A DNA stretch of 64,000 bases, taken from Pseudomonas fluorescens. Its GTDB lineage: Bacteria; Pseudomonadota; Gammaproteobacteria; Pseudomonadales; Pseudomonadaceae. The stretch is from the NCBI RefSeq assembly GCF_000967965.1, contig NZ_LACC01000011.1:472846-536845 (forward strand). Reading direction: 5' to 3'. Shown here in pieces: positions 1-8,762 of this stretch. Under the pieces are notes generated by a model. The model searched no databases. It was not told the origin of the DNA and was given only the letters and a program-made list of their open reading frames with translations. The position numbers and the translations under genes were made by a program. The first letter of the stretch is position 1. Each line of letters starts with the position of its first letter.

Positions 1-1
1 C

Positions 2-1951
2 GCTCGCAGCAATCCCCGTGGTGCGCTGGTGGAAGAAGCCCGCGCCAAAGGCATCCGCATCCTCACCGGCAGCGCCGTGATCGAGGCCCGTGGTAGCAAG
101 CACGTGACCGCTGCCCGTGTGGCCGCCATCGATGTCAAAGCCCACACCGTGACGAGCCCAGGCGAATGGCTCGACTGCGACGTGGTCGCCAGCTCCGGTG
201 GCTACAGCCCGGTGGTTCACCTGGCTTCGCACCTGGGCGGCAAGCCGATCTGGCGCGAAGACATCCTCGGTTTCGTACCGGGTGAAGCACCGCAGAAACG
301 CGTGTGTGTCGGTGGCATCAACGGCGTCTACGGCCTCGGCGATTCCCTGGCCGATGGTTTTGAAGGTGGCGTTCGCGCTGCTGCCGAAGCCGGCTTCCAG
401 TCGGTTGAAGGCGTGTTGCCAAAAGCCCTGAGCCGTCTCGAAGAGCCGACCCTGGCGCTGTTCCAGGTGCCCCATGAAAAGAACACCGCACGGGCGCCGA
501 AGCAATTCGTCGACCTGCAAAACGACGTCACCGCCGCCGCCATCGAACTGGCGACCCGCGAGGGCTTCGAGTCGGTCGAGCACGTCAAGCGCTACACCGC
601 GCTGGGCTTCGGTACCGATCAGGGCAAGCTCGGCAACGTCAACGGCCTGGCCATCGCTGCCCGCTCGCTGAACGTGACCATCCCGCAGATGGGCACCACC
701 ATGTTCCGTCCGAACTACACGCCGGTGACTTTCGGCGCCGTGGCCGGTCGTCACTGTGGGCACATCTTCGAGCCGGTGCGCTACACCGCGCTGCATCAAT
801 GGCACCTGAAAAATGGCGCCGAGTTCGAAGACGTCGGCCAGTGGAAACGTCCTTGGTACTTCCCTAAATCCGGTGAAGACCTGCATGCCGCGGTGAAGCG
901 CGAATGCAAAGCCGTGCGCGACAGCGTCGGCCTGCTGGATGCTTCGACCCTCGGCAAAATCGACATCCAGGGCCCGGATACGCGTGAGTTCCTCAACCGC
1001 GTCTACACCAACGCCTGGACCAAGCTCGACGTGGGCAAGGCGCGTTACGGCCTGATGTGCAAAGAAGACGGCATGGTCTTCGACGACGGTGTGACGGCTT
1101 GCCTGGCCGACAACCATTTCGTCATGACCACCACCACGGGCGGCGCGGCTCGCGTACTTCAGTGGCTGGAGCTGTACCACCAGACCGAATGGCCGGACAT
1201 GAAGGTGTACTTCACCTCCGTCACCGACCACTGGGCGACCATGACCCTGTCCGGGCCGAACAGCCGCAAGCTGCTCGCTGAAGTCACCGACATCGACCTG
1301 AGCAACGAAGCCTTCCCGTTCATGACCTGGAAAGAAGGTCTGGTGGGTGGTGTGCCAGCGCGGGTATTCCGGATTTCGTTTACCGGTGAACTGTCGTACG
1401 AAGTCAACGTGCAAGCCGACTACGCCATGGGCGTGCTGGAAAAAATCGTCGACGCCGGCAAGAAGTACAACCTGACCCCGTACGGCACTGAAACCATGCA
1501 CGTGCTGCGGGCGGAGAAGGGCTTCATCATCGTCGGCCAGGACACTGACAGTTCGATGACCCCGGACGACTTGAACATGGGCTGGTGTGTCGGTCGCACC
1601 AAACCGTTCTCGTGGATCGGCTGGCGTGGCATGAACCGTGAAGACTGCGTGCGTGATCAGCGCAAGCAATTGGTTGGCCTGAAGCCGATCGATCCGAACA
1701 AATGGCTGCCGGAAGGCGCGCAACTGGTGTTCAACACCAAGCAAGCCATTCCGATGACCATGGTGGGTCACGTGACTTCCAGTTACCTGCACAACTCCCT
1801 GGGCTATTCGTTCGCCATGGGCGTGGTCAAGGGCGGCTTGCAGCGGATGGGCGAGCGAGTGTTCGCACCGCTGGCCGACGGCAGCGTGATCGAGGCGGAA
1901 ATCGTTTCTTCGGTGTTCTTTGATCCGAAGGGCGAGCGCCAGAACGTTTAA
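2..1951 (+). CDS. soxA: Sarcosine oxidase alpha subunit, 5'-truncated by window edge
   Basis: This is the C-terminal two thirds of the large subunit of heterotetrameric sarcosine oxidase, which oxidatively demethylates sarcosine to glycine in the cytoplasm, passing the methyl carbon to tetrahydrofolate or releasing it as formaldehyde. The reading frame is open from base 2, so the start lies outside the window; the first GTG at 29 is internal. About 650 codons remain of a protein usually near 1000 aa. The early part (SSGGYSP, then GLGDSLADG) is the end of the dinucleotide-binding portion. From about residue 270 a GcvT/aminomethyltransferase-like folate domain follows (LLDASTLGKIDIQGPD, SFTGELSYEVNV). 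soxG follows after a REP pair, then purU and fdhA, the standard Pseudomonas sarcosine cluster order. Confidence 0.93.
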   Translation, partial: ARSNPRGALVEEARAKGIRILTGSAVIEARGSKHVTAARVAAIDVKAHTVTSPGEWLDCDVVASSGGYSPVVHLASHLGGKPIWREDILGFVPGEAPQKRVCVGGINGVYGLGDSLADGFEGGVRAAAEAGFQSVEGVLPKALSRLEEPTLALFQVPHEKNTARAPKQFVDLQNDVTAAAIELATREGFESVEHVKRYTALGFGTDQGKLGNVNGLAIAARSLNVTIPQMGTTMFRPNYTPVTFGAVAGRHCGHIFEPVRYTALHQWHLKNGAEFEDVGQWKRPWYFPKSGEDLHAAVKRECKAVRDSVGLLDASTLGKIDIQGPDTREFLNRVYTNAWTKLDVGKARYGLMCKEDGMVFDDGVTACLADNHFVMTTTTGGAARVLQWLELYHQTEWPDMKVYFTSVTDHWATMTLSGPNSRKLLAEVTDIDLSNEAFPFMTWKEGLVGGVPARVFRISFTGELSYEVNVQADYAMGVLEKIVDAGKKYNLTPYGTETMHVLRAEKGFIIVGQDTDSSMTPDDLNMGWCVGRTKPFSWIGWRGMNREDCVRDQRKQLVGLKPIDPNKWLPEGAQLVFNTKQAIPMTMVGHVTSSYLHNSLGYSFAMGVVKGGLQRMGERVFAPLADGSVIEAEIVSSVFFDPKGERQNV

Positions 1952-1979
1952 GGCTCGGGTCCTGTGGGGGGCCGGCAGC

Positions 1980-2054
1980 CGCTTTCGCGAGCAGGCTCGC
2001 TCCCACAGGAGATCGCGTACCCCTTGTGGGAGCGAGCCTGCTCGCGAAAGCGGC
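1980..2054. repeat. REP pair, type 1, inside the sox operon
   Basis: Two inverted copies of the Pseudomonas REP core (gagcaggctcgctcccaca and its reverse complement) are separated by a short spacer and flanked by gctttcgc/gcgaaagc. The pair lies between soxA and soxG, so it would be transcribed within the operon and could form a strong hairpin affecting mRNA stability or relative subunit expression; that effect is inference. Confidence 0.9.
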
Positions 2055-2098
2055 AGAACAGTCTCCACAGGGCTAACAGAATTCAGGAAAGGTGCTTT

Positions 2099-2731
2099 AT
2101 GACCGCAGCCAATGTTTACCAACAACGCCCAACCTCCGGGGCCAAGGCCGAGTCGTCGCTGCATCACGCCGACCTCGCCAGCCTGGTGGGCAAGGGCCGC
2201 AAGAACGCCGGTGTGACTGTGCGTGAAAAGAAACTCCTCGGTCACCTGACCATCCGTGGTGATGGCCACGACGCCGCATTCGCCGCTGGCGTGCACAAGG
2301 CCCTAGGCATCGAATTGCCCGGCGCACTGAGCGTCATAGTCAAAGGTGAAACCAGCCTGCAATGGATGGGGCCGGATGAGTGGCTGCTGATCGTGCCGAC
2401 CGGTGAAGAACTGGCCGCCGAGCAAAAACTGCGCAAAGCGCTGGGCGATTTGCACATTGCGATCGTCAACGTCAGCGGCGGCCAGCAACTCCTCGAACTG
2501 AGCGGCCCGAACGTGCGCCAGGTGCTGATGAAGTCCACCAGCTACGACGTGCACCCGAACAACTTCCCGGTGGGCAAAGCCGTCGGCACGGTGTTCGCCA
2601 AGTCGCAATTGATGATCCGTCACACCGCCGAAGACACCTGGGAACTGCTGATTCGTCGCAGCTTCTCGGATTACTGGTGGTTGTGGTTGCAGGACGCTTC
2701 TGCCGAGTACGGCCTGAGCGTACAGGCCTGA
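2099..2731 (+). CDS. soxG: Sarcosine oxidase gamma subunit
   Basis: Small 210-aa subunit of heterotetrameric sarcosine oxidase. The start is ATG 2099 (MTAANVYQQRP), preceded by AGGAAAGG; an in-frame upstream extension from 1964 only translates the REP and is discarded. The central part (GPDEWLLIVP, VNVSGGQQLLELSGPN, RHTAEDTWELLIRRSFSDYWW) is typical of the SoxG/GcvT-like fold. It is separated from soxA by a REP pair and followed by a second type of palindromic repeat before purU. It has no catalytic centre of its own and is thought to stabilise the alpha-beta-delta complex. Confidence 0.9.
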   Translation: MTAANVYQQRPTSGAKAESSLHHADLASLVGKGRKNAGVTVREKKLLGHLTIRGDGHDAAFAAGVHKALGIELPGALSVIVKGETSLQWMGPDEWLLIVPTGEELAAEQKLRKALGDLHIAIVNVSGGQQLLELSGPNVRQVLMKSTSYDVHPNNFPVGKAVGTVFAKSQLMIRHTAEDTWELLIRRSFSDYWWLWLQDASAEYGLSVQA

Positions 2732-2756
2732 CACGGTATGTGAGTGTGGCTGCTTT

Positions 2757-2889
2757 TGTGGCGAGGGGGCTTGCCCCCGTTCGGCTGCGAAGCAGTCGTA
2801 AAACCAGTGAATGCGGTCTACCTGTTAGATCGCACACTCCGGATTTGGGGCCGCTGCGCAGCCCAACGGGGGCAAGCCCCCTCGCCACA
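2757..2889. repeat. Type 2 palindromic repeat pair (GTGGCGAGGGGGCTTGCCCCC family)
   Basis: An outer inverted repeat (gtggcgagggggcttgccccc at the left, gggggcaagccccctcgccac at the right) encloses an inner pair of related arms (cggctgcgaagcagtcgtaaaa and ggggccgctgcgcagccc). It is distinct from the type 1 REP. A second, more diverged copy lies at 20128-20265. It sits between soxG and purU. Confidence 0.85.
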
Positions 2890-2900
2890 GGCAAGCTCAA

Positions 2901-2923
2901 CACAGAATTCTCTGTGATCACAG
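2901..2923. promoter_or_regulatory. Overlapping palindromes upstream of purU, candidate operator
   Basis: CACAGAATTCTCTGTG (2901-2916, 6-bp arms around ATTC) overlaps the perfect palindrome CTGTGATCACAG (2912-2923), and CACAGAATT occurs twice as a direct repeat. The block ends about 25 bases before the purU start. This suggests a regulator site or an internal promoter for purU-fdhA; the protein that binds is unknown. Confidence 0.4.
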
Positions 2924-2948
2924 AATTTGCTACAGGAGTCACCGCACT

Positions 2949-3806
2949 ATGAGCCGCGCCCCAGACACATGGATTCTGACCGCCGACTGCCCCAGCGTGC
3001 TCGGCACCGTGGACGCGGTGACCCGCTTTCTGTTCGAGCAGGGCTGCTACGTCACCGAGCACCATTCCTTCGATGACCGACTCTCGGGCCGTTTCTTCAT
3101 TCGTGTGGAATTCCGCCAGCCTGACGGTTTCGACGAGCAGTCCTTCCGCGCGGGCCTGGCCGAGCGCGGTGAAGCCTTCGGCATGATCTTCGAACTGACC
3201 GCGCCAAACTATCGGCCGAAAGTGGTGATCATGGTTTCCAAGGCCGATCACTGCCTCAACGACTTGCTCTATCGTCAGCGCATCGGCCAGTTGTCGATGG
3301 ACGTCGCTGCTGTGGTCTCCAACCACCCGGACCTCAAGCCACTGGCCGACTGGCACCAGATTCCGTACTACCACTTCCCGCTGGACCCGAACGACAAGCC
3401 GTCCCAGGAACGTCAGGTGTGGCAGGTCATCGAAGAGTCCGGTGCGGAACTGGTGATCCTTGCGCGCTACATGCAAGTGCTGTCGCCGGAGTTGTGCCGC
3501 AAGCTCGATGGCAAGGCGATCAACATTCACCACTCCCTGCTGCCCGGGTTCAAGGGCGCCAAGCCCTATCACCAGGCCTACAACAAGGGCGTGAAACTGG
3601 TGGGCGCCACGGCGCATTACATCAACAACGACCTCGATGAAGGTCCGATCATTGCCCAGGGCGTGGAGGCAGTGGATCACAGCCATTACCCGGAAGACCT
3701 GATCGCCAAGGGGCGGGATATCGAAGGGCTGACCCTGGCCCGGGCCGTCGGGTATCACATTGAGAGACGCGTATTTTTGAACGCGAACAGAACAGTCGTT
3801 CTTTAG
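2949..3806 (+). CDS. purU: Formyltetrahydrofolate deformylase
   Basis: Hydrolyses 10-formyl-THF to formate and THF in the cytosol. The 285-aa protein has an N-terminal ACT domain (about 8-85; ILTADCPSVLGTVDAVTRFL) and a C-terminal formyltransferase-like domain (about 90-285). The catalytic Asn-His-Asp set of the PurN/PurU family is visible as N192 and H194 (INIHHSLLPG) and D230 (NNDLDEGPI). ATG 2949 has AGGAG upstream. In this position, directly after sox genes and before fdhA, the likely job is recycling THF loaded by sarcosine demethylation rather than general purine metabolism; this is the arrangement of the second purU copy in P. aeruginosa. Confidence 0.95.
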   Translation: MSRAPDTWILTADCPSVLGTVDAVTRFLFEQGCYVTEHHSFDDRLSGRFFIRVEFRQPDGFDEQSFRAGLAERGEAFGMIFELTAPNYRPKVVIMVSKADHCLNDLLYRQRIGQLSMDVAAVVSNHPDLKPLADWHQIPYYHFPLDPNDKPSQERQVWQVIEESGAELVILARYMQVLSPELCRKLDGKAINIHHSLLPGFKGAKPYHQAYNKGVKLVGATAHYINNDLDEGPIIAQGVEAVDHSHYPEDLIAKGRDIEGLTLARAVGYHIERRVFLNANRTVVL

Positions 3807-3808
3807 AT

Positions 3809-3912
3809 TGCCATCGCGAGCAGGCTCACTCCTACAGGGGTTTGTGGTTACCCACAAATCTCAGTCACACCAAAGATCCACTGTAGGAGCGAGCCTGCTC
3901 GCGATAGCGGCA
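3809..3912. repeat. REP pair, type 1, between purU and fdhA
   Basis: Inverted REP cores (catcgcgagcaggctcactc and ctgtaggagcgagcctgctc) are separated by about 60 bases that contain a further small palindrome, tttgtggttacccacaaa. Confidence 0.88.
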
Positions 3913-4010
3913 TAACGGACAACACAAGACACACAGGCAATAACCCGAGCACTTAACGCGCTGCCTGCCTGGGCAACGCGGTTCCATAAAAACAACAGCG
4001 AGGTGAAAGC

Positions 4011-5210
4011 ATGTCTGGCAATCGTGGTGTGGTGTATCTCGGCGCTGGCAAGGTCGAAGTGCAGAGTATTGATTATCCGAAAATGCAGGACCCGCGTGGC
4101 AGGAAAATTAACCACGCCGTCATCCTGCGTGTGGTTTCCACCAACATCTGTGGTTCCGACCAGCACATGGTGCGCGGTCGTACCACCGCTCAAACCGGCC
4201 TGGTGCTGGGCCACGAAATCACCGGCGAAGTGATCGAGAAGGGCAGCGACGTCGAGAACCTGCAAATCGGCGACCTGGTATCCGTACCGTTCAACGTCGC
4301 TTGCGGGCGCTGCCGTTCCTGCAAAGAGATGCATACCGGCGTGTGCCTGAGCGTCAACCCGGCGCGTCCGGGCGGTGCCTATGGTTATGTCGACATGGGC
4401 GACTGGACCGGCGGCCAGGCCGAATACGCCATGGTGCCGTATGCCGACTTCAACCTGCTGAAACTGCCGGACCGTGACCGGGCCATGGAAAAAATCCGTG
4501 ACCTGACTTGCCTCTCCGACATCCTGCCGACCGGCTATCACGGCGCCGTGACTGCCGGCGTTGGCCCGGGCAGCACTGTGTACATCGCCGGTGCCGGTCC
4601 GGTCGGTCTGGCGGCGGCCGCATCCGCTCGCCTGCTCGGCGCGGCAGTGGTGATCGTCGGTGACGTCAACACCGTGCGCCTGGCTCACGCCAAGGCCCAG
4701 GGCTTCGAAATCGCCGACCTGTCACTCGATACCCCGCTGCACGAACAGATCGCTGCACTGCTGGGTGAACCGGAAGTGGATTGCGCCATCGACGCTGTCG
4801 GCTTCGAAGCCCGAGGCCACGGCCATGACGGCGTGAAACACGAAGCGCCGGCCACCGTGCTCAACTCGCTGATGGGCGTGGTGCGTGTGGCAGGCAAGAT
4901 CGGCATCCCCGGCCTCTACGTGACCGAAGACCCGGGCGCCGTGGACGCTGCCGCGAAAATGGGCAGCCTGAGCATCCGCTTCGGCCTGGGCTGGGCTAAA
5001 TCCCACAGCTTCCACACCGGCCAGACCCCGGTGATGAAGTACAACCGCCAGCTGATGCAGGCGATCATGTGGGACCGCATCAACATCGCCGAAGTGGTGG
5101 GGGTGCAGGTGATCAGCCTGGATCAGGCGCCGCAGGGGTATGGCGAGTTCGATGCGGGTGTGCCGAAGAAGTTTGTGATTGATCCGCATAAGATGTTTAG
5201 TGCGGCGTAA
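4011..5210 (+). CDS. fdhA: Glutathione-independent formaldehyde dehydrogenase
   Basis: Zinc-dependent, NAD+-dependent medium-chain dehydrogenase that oxidises formaldehyde to formate without glutathione. It is 399 aa, the usual family length. Catalytic zinc ligands are visible at C47 (NICGSDQH) and H68-E69 (GHEITGE). The structural zinc cluster is C98, C101, C104 and C112 (ACGRCRSCKEMHTGVC). The Rossmann glycine motif is AGAGPVGLAAA near residue 180. An alternative upstream start at 4003 is out of frame. The gene closes the sox-purU-fdhA cluster, where it would remove formaldehyde from uncoupled sarcosine oxidation. Confidence 0.95.
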   Translation: MSGNRGVVYLGAGKVEVQSIDYPKMQDPRGRKINHAVILRVVSTNICGSDQHMVRGRTTAQTGLVLGHEITGEVIEKGSDVENLQIGDLVSVPFNVACGRCRSCKEMHTGVCLSVNPARPGGAYGYVDMGDWTGGQAEYAMVPYADFNLLKLPDRDRAMEKIRDLTCLSDILPTGYHGAVTAGVGPGSTVYIAGAGPVGLAAAASARLLGAAVVIVGDVNTVRLAHAKAQGFEIADLSLDTPLHEQIAALLGEPEVDCAIDAVGFEARGHGHDGVKHEAPATVLNSLMGVVRVAGKIGIPGLYVTEDPGAVDAAAKMGSLSIRFGLGWAKSHSFHTGQTPVMKYNRQLMQAIMWDRINIAEVVGVQVISLDQAPQGYGEFDAGVPKKFVIDPHKMFSAA

Positions 5211-5221
5211 AGGCTTAGGGT

Positions 5222-5258
5222 AAACAAAGAGGGTGAAATGATGTCACCCTCTTTTGTT
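5222..5258. terminator. Bidirectional terminator between fdhA and RHS gene 1
   Basis: The inverted repeat AACAAAGAGGGTGA ... TCACCCTCTTTTGTT has a 7-base loop with A-rich and T-rich flanks on both strands. It can terminate fdhA (rightward) and the RHS gene (leftward). Confidence 0.8.
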
Positions 5259-5273
5259 ATCCCTTGGTAGAAT

Positions 5274-6413
5274 TCAGAACGGTGCCTCGGAGGCTCTGGG
5301 AAGTACCTGGGGCCTTCTGATCTCCGTAGCATGAATTGAAACTCGTCTATAAATACGCTCATGCAAAACTATTTCCATTTCGTTTAACGATCTGTAAATC
5401 AAGCCTCCCTCGCCCATTGTTCCATACCGGTAATGGCGACCAGGAATCATGGAACTAAAGTCACTGACATATACTTCATAAACGTGGGGTGTGCCATTGT
5501 TGGAGTAACTGGCCGCGATCTCCGAAAAATCTACTGCTGTTCTTCGAGTAGGGGATACATAGAAGCCTGGACCGCTGCTGAGACCGCAAGCGCTATTCAT
5601 GAAGTTGGAGTGTAGCCCGGCTGTTAAACTATTATGGTGTGCTGTCGTGGATCCATGGGTGCCAATATAATCTAACGTACTTAAATCTACTTTTGGTTGC
5701 GGCGGTGGCTCAGAAACACCTCTAGTCGTATTTGATGGTGGTTCAAAATGAGTCGGATTTTTTATAATCTGTAGGTCAGGCGTTTTTATGTAGGCAGTGC
5801 GTGCTCGCGTGTTCTTAGGTGCTACGTGTCGAGGCAACTTGAGTGATGAGCCTTTCAAAAGTGCGTTCTTGACGAATTGTGAAATATGTCCCGACGGATC
5901 GGTCCGATTTACCGGATCCCCCACGCAATACACATACGCATTCAACCCACCCTCCCCAAACGGACTCCAACTGTCCGGACTGTTAAACCGCATCAAAACC
6001 GGGTTAAACGCCCGATAACCATTCCCCAACAAATAACACCCCGTCACCGGATCCGGTCTTTCGCCATTGAAGCCGAGCAGGCTGAGTAAGCCGCTTTCCG
6101 CAGGGCGATGACCATAGGGTGAATAGGCCAAGGAATGGGGACGAGTTGCGTCGATCACATTCAATACCGAACGCTGTTGATCAGTGGCAAGCAAGCGCGC
6201 TTCCACGGCCCCGTTCTGACGCTGTTGCTGAGCCAGCAGTTGATCGTCGTGCTGCATGATCGAACGCTGCACCACACCTTGAATCTCGGTGGCCAGACGA
6301 TCTTTCAGATAAAAGCGCCGGCAGGTGTCTAGTGATGTGGGAGTGCAATCAACCAGACGATCCAGCGGGTCGTAGTGGTAGCGGCAGAGCAGGGATTCTC
6401 GATTGGGGAGCAT
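5274..6413 (-). CDS. Short RHS-core protein with putative ADP-ribosyltransferase tip
   Basis: This 379-aa protein starts at ATG 6413 (MLPNRESLLCRYHYDPLDR). Residues 1-176 are RHS-repeat material ending in the RHS-associated core (NGYRAFNPVLMRFNSPDSWSPF, then GDPVNRTDPSGH). After the DPSGH boundary the sequence is unrelated to the neighbouring RHS protein and visibly AT-richer, as in polymorphic toxin tips. The tip has features of an ADP-ribosyltransferase: H253 in YIGTHGS, Y285 in GPGFYVSP followed by an alanine-rich helix (RRTAVDFSEIAA), and E345/E347 in NEMEIVL, an H-Y-E-like set. There is no N-terminal PAAR, no secretion signal and no downstream immunity gene, as only 63 bases separate it from fdhA. 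ART activity is inference from motif spacing. Confidence 0.8.
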   Translation of the reverse strand: MLPNRESLLCRYHYDPLDRLVDCTPTSLDTCRRFYLKDRLATEIQGVVQRSIMQHDDQLLAQQQRQNGAVEARLLATDQQRSVLNVIDATRPHSLAYSPYGHRPAESGLLSLLGFNGERPDPVTGCYLLGNGYRAFNPVLMRFNSPDSWSPFGEGGLNAYVYCVGDPVNRTDPSGHISQFVKNALLKGSSLKLPRHVAPKNTRARTAYIKTPDLQIIKNPTHFEPPSNTTRGVSEPPPQPKVDLSTLDYIGTHGSTTAHHNSLTAGLHSNFMNSACGLSSGPGFYVSPTRRTAVDFSEIAASYSNNGTPHVYEVYVSDFSSMIPGRHYRYGTMGEGGLIYRSLNEMEIVLHERIYRRVSIHATEIRRPQVLPRASEAPF

Positions 6414-6638
6414 GGCCGGGTTCCTGAAGGAGTTTGTCGATTCAGGGTTTTACTGTGGCGAATTCGAACAGAGCCGCCCACTAGCAGATCTGATAGTGCC
6501 GCAGGCTTCTGGGCTGCTTTGTGACGAGCGGGTGGGAAATGGGTGGAAACCTGAGGAACATGCCCGCGTTTGCCCGGTCAAATCGGCAGCTTTGCGCCTG
6601 TAAGCCGGGCGTTTTTCATGACGCAAGAGGATGTCTGA

Positions 6639-7193
6639 ATGAAGATTTCACGCGGTTTTGCCCTGGCATCACTCCTGACCCTGGCGGCCAGCCCGGTCTT
6701 CGCACAGTTCAGTCTGGGTGATGCGGCCAATGCCATTGCCGGCATGAAGGGCGGTGACGCGGCCGCGACCGCCGCACCAACGCCGCAGACAGCCGACCTG
6801 CTGAGCACCCTCAGTGAATTGGACATCACCCCACAGCAAGCCATCGGCGGCGCCGGGGCGATGCTTGGGCTGGCGAAGAACCAGTTGAGTTCGACCGACT
6901 ACTCGGAACTGGCCAAAAGTGTACCGGGCATCGACATGCTCTCGGGCGGCGGTGAGTTGGGTGCACTGGCCGGTCTGCTCGGCTCCAGCGGCAAAGCTGC
7001 AGGACTGGACAATGCCCTGGGTAACGTCAAGAACACCAACGACCTGAACAACGCCTTCAGCGCCCTGGGCATGGACAGCGGCATGATCGGCCTGTTTACC
7101 CCGGTGCTCCTGCAATACCTCGGCCAGCAGGGCGTCGGCGGTTCGCTGCTGAGCAGCCTGGGCGGGATCTGGGGTGCTGGCGCCGGTAGCTGA
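6639..7193 (+). CDS. Exported DUF2780 family protein
   Basis: A 184-aa protein with a clear N-terminal signal peptide (MKISRGFALASLLTLAASPVFA, cleavage predicted after VFA, about residue 22). The rest is Gly/Ala/Leu-rich and matches the pattern of the DUF2780 (VcgC/VcgE) family: LLSTLSELDITPQQAIGGAGAMLGLAKNQL near the middle and repeated GL/LG segments to the end. The start has AGAGGA eight bases upstream. It is convergent with the acyltransferase, only one base between stops. Function is unknown; the expected location is periplasm or outer membrane. Confidence 0.82.
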   Translation: MKISRGFALASLLTLAASPVFAQFSLGDAANAIAGMKGGDAAATAAPTPQTADLLSTLSELDITPQQAIGGAGAMLGLAKNQLSSTDYSELAKSVPGIDMLSGGGELGALAGLLGSSGKAAGLDNALGNVKNTNDLNNAFSALGMDSGMIGLFTPVLLQYLGQQGVGGSLLSSLGGIWGAGAGS

Positions 7194-7194
7194 T

Positions 7195-8082
7195 TCAGCG
7201 GCGCCCGGCGCGCAAGTCGTCGATGCGCCGGTCCTTCTCGATCCAGAGCTGGTTGACCCAGTTCTGGACCTTCTCGCGAAACACCGGGTCGTTTTCGTAA
7301 TCGCCCTGCCACAGCGCCGGGTCGAGTTCGCGGGTCTGGATATCGATGATGACCCTCGGCACATTGCCGCTGATCAAGTCCCAGAACCCCGGAATCTCCT
7401 GCTGCGGGTAAACCACTGTCACATCGAGAATCGCGTCCAGCTGTTCGCCCATCGCCGCCAGCACAAAGGCCACCCCGCCGGCCTTGGGCTTGAGCAGGTG
7501 ATTGAACGGTGACTGTTGCTGGGCACATTTAGCCGCCGTGAAGCGGGTGCCTTCCAGATAATTGACCACTGTCACCGATTGGCGCTTGAACAGTTCGCAG
7601 GCCTGCCTGGTGATTTCCAGATCCTTGCCCGCCAGTTCCGGGTATTTGGCCAGGAAGGCTTTGCTGTAGCGCTTCATGAACGGGTAATCCAGCGCCCACC
7701 ACGCCAGGCCCAGGAAGGGCACCCAGATCAGCTCTTTCTTGAGGAAAAATTTGAAGAATGGCGTGCGCCGGTTCAGCGTCTGGATCAGCGCCGGGATGTC
7801 GACCCAGGATTGATGGTTGCTGATCACCAGATATGAAGTGTCGCGGCGCAGATCGTCACCACCACGGATGTCCCATTGGGTAGGGATGCAGACACGGAAG
7901 ATCAGCTTGTCGATCTCGGACCAGGTCTCGGCGATCCACATCACCGACCAGGAGGCGTAATCGCGAAAACGGCCGGGCAGGATCAATTTGAGCAGGGCAA
8001 ACACCATCAACGGTCCGATCAGGACCAGGGTGTTGAGCAGAAGCAGCAGGGTCACGAAACAGCCGGTGAGCAGGCGGCGCAT
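7195..8082 (-). CDS. YihG-type membrane acyltransferase (LPLAT family)
   Basis: A 295-aa member of the 1-acyl-sn-glycerol-3-phosphate acyltransferase superfamily, probably moving acyl chains to lysophospholipid at the inner membrane. One or two hydrophobic segments lie at residues 5-37. The catalytic HX4D motif is H90-D95 (ISNHQSWVD), and the substrate-binding block YLEGTRFT follows near 175-182. Length and motif context fit E. coli YihG, reported to act as an accessory lysophosphatidate acyltransferase. The acyl acceptor cannot be told from sequence. It ends one base after the DUF2780 gene, which it faces. Confidence 0.85.
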   Translation of the reverse strand: MRRLLTGCFVTLLLLLNTLVLIGPLMVFALLKLILPGRFRDYASWSVMWIAETWSEIDKLIFRVCIPTQWDIRGGDDLRRDTSYLVISNHQSWVDIPALIQTLNRRTPFFKFFLKKELIWVPFLGLAWWALDYPFMKRYSKAFLAKYPELAGKDLEITRQACELFKRQSVTVVNYLEGTRFTAAKCAQQQSPFNHLLKPKAGGVAFVLAAMGEQLDAILDVTVVYPQQEIPGFWDLISGNVPRVIIDIQTRELDPALWQGDYENDPVFREKVQNWVNQLWIEKDRRIDDLRAGRR

Positions 8083-8246
8083 AAGTCACTCGTGGAAGCG
8101 GTTGGGCGCGCCATGATAAGCAGCTTCGGGCGACAGGCCAAATCGGTGCTGACAAATGTTTCACTTTTGGGTCGGTAACCTTATGGGAACGATCAAGCGA
8201 ACGACGGTCTAAAATCCGACTGCTCACTCTCATGGAAACCCATTAC

Positions 8247-8753
8247 GTGAAATCCCTCCTTGCAGTGCTCTCCCTCATTGCCCTACCGGTCATGGCCGCC
8301 GAGCCGACTCTCTATGGTCGTTACGAATACATCGCCCTGCCGGAAATCGGCGGGAAGGTCCTCAAGGCGAAAATGGACACCGGCGCCCTGACCGCGTCGC
8401 TGTCGGCCAAGGACATCGAAACCTTCAAGCGTGACGGCGAAGACTGGGTGCGTTTCCGCCTCGGCACCAAGGATGCGGGCAACCAGGTCTACGAACACAA
8501 GATCGCGCGCATCAGCAAGATCAAGACCCGCTCCGAAGAGGAAGAGGATGACAGCGAAGTGATCGCACCCACCAAGCGCCCGGTGGTCGACCTGGAGCTG
8601 TGCCTGGGTAACGTCAAGCGCACGGTCGAGGTCAACCTGACTGATCGCAGTAGCTTTAACTACCCGTTGCTGATTGGGGCTAAGGCGTTGCGTGAGTTTG
8701 GCGCGGCGGTGAATCCGGCGAGAAGGTTTACGGCGGATAAGCCGGATTGTTGA
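8247..8753 (+). CDS. Retropepsin-like aspartic protease (ATP-dependent zinc protease family, RimK-associated)
   Basis: The mature protein is a small aspartic-protease-like domain of the family annotated as ATP-dependent zinc protease or RimB. The active-site motif is MDTGALTASLSA, with a second conserved block YPLLIGAKALREFG near the C-terminus. Choosing GTG 8247 gives a compact signal peptide (KSLLAVLSLIALPVMAAE). An ATG at 8232 would add five residues (METHY) and cannot be excluded. A short acidic insert (SEEEEDDSE) separates the two halves. It is convergent with the RHS remnant. The substrate is not known. Confidence 0.8.
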   Translation: MKSLLAVLSLIALPVMAAEPTLYGRYEYIALPEIGGKVLKAKMDTGALTASLSAKDIETFKRDGEDWVRFRLGTKDAGNQVYEHKIARISKIKTRSEEEEDDSEVIAPTKRPVVDLELCLGNVKRTVEVNLTDRSSFNYPLLIGAKALREFGAAVNPARRFTADKPDC

Positions 8754-8762
8754 TTGATCGAC

